64,000 bases of DNA, from contig NZ_ML660160.1 of assembly GCF_007004725.1 (NCBI RefSeq), positions 186,001 through 250,000 of the forward strand. The letters run 5' to 3'. This stretch comes from Aliikangiella coralliicola (lineage in GTDB: Bacteria > Pseudomonadota > Gammaproteobacteria > Enterobacterales > Kangiellaceae). Positions 63,001 through 64,000 of this stretch are shown piece by piece; position 1 is the stretch's first letter, and each line of letters begins with the position of its first letter. A program made the position numbers and the translations under genes. Below the pieces are notes generated by a model. It made no database searches. It saw only the letters and a program-made list of their open reading frames with translations, and had not been told where the DNA came from.

Positions 63001-63199
63001 AACCATTGGTGTCCTCGACGATTTTATAATTGACGAAATCAAAGACTTTACTTTCTGCATTCACTTGGTGAAAGTACGGCATTATCGCTGGAGATGAAAT
63101 TGATGTTCTTTCTGACGCGCTGACTATTCCCTGAGTTGAATAAACTAGAAGTTGAAAACAAAAAATGGTCGCGACGAGCTGTATCTTTTTGAGCATCAT
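60005..63199 (-). CDS. Reg_prop/Y_Y_Y sensor histidine kinase
   Basis: A 1064-aa membrane kinase. After a signal peptide (LVATIFCFQLLVYSTQG), a periplasmic double beta-propeller of regulator-type repeats (DTNGFIWFAGYGGIARYDGH; DNHGGLWIGSYYKGLTHYN; DSYGKIWLAS) runs to about 690. A Y_Y_Y domain follows (EFKYEYLLHGYDTFWRTSNS, LPPGQYELEIKARH). The membrane helix lies near 790-806. The kinase core has LLADVSHELGTPLTILKLQ (His at about 850; Gly replaces the usual Arg), LFNLLENSTKYTQRPG and GGSGLGLAICKSVI. Unlike hybrid two-component systems in Bacteroidetes, it lacks a fused receiver and AraC domain. Such propellers often sense polysaccharides. Confidence 0.92.
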   Translation of the reverse strand: MMLKKIQLVATIFCFQLLVYSTQGIVSASERTSISSPAIMPYFHQVNAESKVFDFVNYKIVEDTNGFIWFAGYGGIARYDGHKIYELEHIIDEENSLQEIETRTITPDNHGGLWIGSYYKGLTHYNYQTQTYTHYPHKPNDTNSPASNTIRDIIVLENDDIWVASSEGVSYYSVKDNRFTHYRGSFTAPRSNYVIDMAFDNFGKLWLSTGTGLKILDQKNQTLRIPTLVDENSRPIPNEESNIFFRKMFRDSYGKIWLASHLNYIRVLDPETGVISKLNNDPTSGKYIHMSITQPTPNEIWVLNLSTGIEVFNAKTKTKVRTIKPDKELPYSTHSLRADVLFTDSNQNVWISYNGEKPRFHSVKQRAIQSIDFDKKLSSHEPIRLISLSEKNYLISSGKKLHLFDETSNKISRLKLPDGISIKNLDFQIKSLFRENEQTIWVGTDTSGIAQFNIQTNEGKFFSYEHLATKGAIASDFAKISDDELLISTSHGPLIFNKKSSEFTQIHTEDGKPVNVRTWHAKQLKSGAILIATVNQLVARFSRGSSFKSIASSTSAGPFIQILQSQDETIWALSNRSIYKVEILGESIRLVPAKLKNKETFGSIYTAAIDKNDHIWINGKKVYNPITGELNSLPNYNKEYGAFLRGAFLDDDGPVFIGQRGILFINVDELSPFASNVPIRAINFHSGKHSFSPSELAKGAYLSADSQEFSVKFSALNYSFSDEFKYEYLLHGYDTFWRTSNSSERRAQYTSLPPGQYELEIKARHKSGLLNKQSFKLPIHVAPKLYQTIWFKTVIAVSLLLLTLFLHKRTLRKKIGREREKANHQIALERAKMAEELIEKKNQLLADVSHELGTPLTILKLQVEALKDDIEEDVHATYDALDIKLSELGKLVSNIHQLAQSDVGIIQLECEEIEIVHFLSKLQYEMEKFIGNSGFHFTFKNELIESIILELDSASIRQVLFNLLENSTKYTQRPGQISFSAKQKDGLIQLSIDDSSPGVSDSDLTRIFERLYRVEKSRSRKTGGSGLGLAICKSVIEAQGGSIYAEHSSMGGLKVIIEWPERSS

Positions 63200-63394
63200 A
63201 GGGTATCAAACATAGTCGTTAGCCGACTTTATCTTGTTAATAGCTTCATATCAATGTTCATTTATTTTATTCATGTATTTTCCAGAAAACATGCTTATTT
63301 GTAAGTGCTAATCTTGTTTTCTCCATACATTCTCCATACATTTTTTTTAGACTTGGCGCACGGATAGTCCATTCAGTTTATAGGGCAACTGCGC

Positions 63395-64000
63395 ATGTCG
63401 TATCAAAATCGTAAATTAGGAATTTTTAACTTTATCTGGCTTACCCTTGTGGTAATTATAACCTTGCTTCCTGATGAAATTGTAGCAGCATCTCCAGAAG
63501 ATAGCGGACTGATTAATCACCAGTTCAACCGGCTAATTGTCTTTGACCTGGGAACAGGAGAATGTATTGGTGAGCTTGATTCTCTGGATAGTATTGATTT
63601 CAACCAGGAACCTTCCGAGACGATTGAGAAGGAAGACTTTTCTGCAACGGCGCGCCCTAAAAGTGTATGTCAGGATTATTTTGCCGATGAATTTGTCGGT
63701 GATGTTTTTATTCCTGCTGCGGAAGACGTCACTTTCTATTTGAATTCCGATGACGGTAGTCGACTCTGGATTGATGGCAATCTTTTAATCGACAATGATG
63801 GTGCACATGGCGGTCGAGAAATGGCTGCCACAATCAATTTGAGTGAAGGGTGGCACTATATTGAAGTCAAATATTTTAACAATAGCGGTAATCAGACACT
63901 CTCTGTCAGTTATAGCGCAGCGACTATCGGCGCTAAACAGACTATCCCTAATTCAGCACTGAGACTTGGCGGTGGGCTAGATACCGATGATGATGGCCTG
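63395..64000 (+). CDS. PA14-domain secreted protein (5' part, runs off the window)
   Basis: An open frame of 202 codons from ATG 63395 to the window edge. The N-terminus has a hydrophobic helix (FNFIWLTLVVIITLLPDEIV). A PA14-like carbohydrate-binding domain follows (DVTFYLNSDDGSRLWIDGNL, DNDGAHGGREMAATINLSEG, WHYIEVKYFNNSG). The last codons (GGGLDTDDDGL) look like the start of thrombospondin-3 repeats like those of B1 and B2. It is divergent from the Reg_prop kinase by 195 bases, so it is a plausible target of that system. Confidence 0.75.
   Translation, partial: MSYQNRKLGIFNFIWLTLVVIITLLPDEIVAASPEDSGLINHQFNRLIVFDLGTGECIGELDSLDSIDFNQEPSETIEKEDFSATARPKSVCQDYFADEFVGDVFIPAAEDVTFYLNSDDGSRLWIDGNLLIDNDGAHGGREMAATINLSEGWHYIEVKYFNNSGNQTLSVSYSAATIGAKQTIPNSALRLGGGLDTDDDGL

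Overview
This window looks like chromosomal DNA of a free-living, probably marine, Gram-negative gammaproteobacterium. The evidence is a TonB-dependent outer-membrane receptor, a proteobacterial-type phosphoenolpyruvate carboxylase, OmpR-, LytTR- and LysR-type regulators, a CadC-like membrane regulator, an EAL protein and a probable GlyGly-CTERM sorting tail. The DNA is AT-rich throughout. No tRNA, rRNA, CRISPR array, prophage or transposase gene was seen. The genus cannot be fixed from the sequence alone.

Layout. Positions 1-3617 hold the tail of an unidentified gene and a large TonB-dependent receptor. A palindromic repeat element of about 0.5 kb follows (3695-4205). Positions 4401-7584 form a probable cell-wall-stress unit: twin operators, a BlaI/MecI repressor, a BlaR1-like M56 protease fused to an M23 peptidase domain, and a separate MepM-like M23 peptidase. 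Positions 7605-11206 carry DinB, a hypothetical gene, and an ABC-F ATPase preceded by a 22-codon leader ORF whose second half can pair with the RNA after its stop. Positions 11243-18994 carry membrane proteins, a PadR/PspC pair, a LytS/LytTR two-component system with an acyltransferase, and two copies of a MITE-like element. Positions 19007-27779 carry a CadC-like beta-propeller regulator divergent from a PDZ hydrolase, a beta-lactamase-fold serine hydrolase, a redox/VOC operon divergent from a SufR-like regulator with a dense operator cluster, and small secreted proteins. Positions 28093-31456 carry an EAL protein, TetR, and a hydrolase that seems to lack a normal start codon. Positions 31600-37838 are a signalling block: two TPR histidine kinases, one OmpR regulator and two receiver-only proteins.

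The most distinctive part is 38178-55994, a duplicated two-gene module for large secreted proteins. In each copy, a YadA-head-like protein ending in an S74 self-cleaving chaperone domain (A) precedes a larger protein (B) that shares an N-terminal domain with the other B and carries calcium-binding thrombospondin-3 repeats. Copy 1 is A1 (688 codons) plus B1 (1329 aa). Copy 2 is A2, a degenerate A3, and B2 (1992 aa, with Ig-like, HYR and Calx-beta repeats and a GlyGly-CTERM-like tail). A LysR/membrane protein/SDR segment separates the copies. This is the best candidate here for an undescribed system, possibly a surface or matrix adhesin pair.

The window ends with ppc, a third OmpR regulator convergent with a Reg_prop/Y_Y_Y histidine kinase, and the start of a secreted PA14 protein that runs off the end. 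The three sensor kinases share nearly the same kinase core behind different sensor halves, which suggests duplication and domain swapping.
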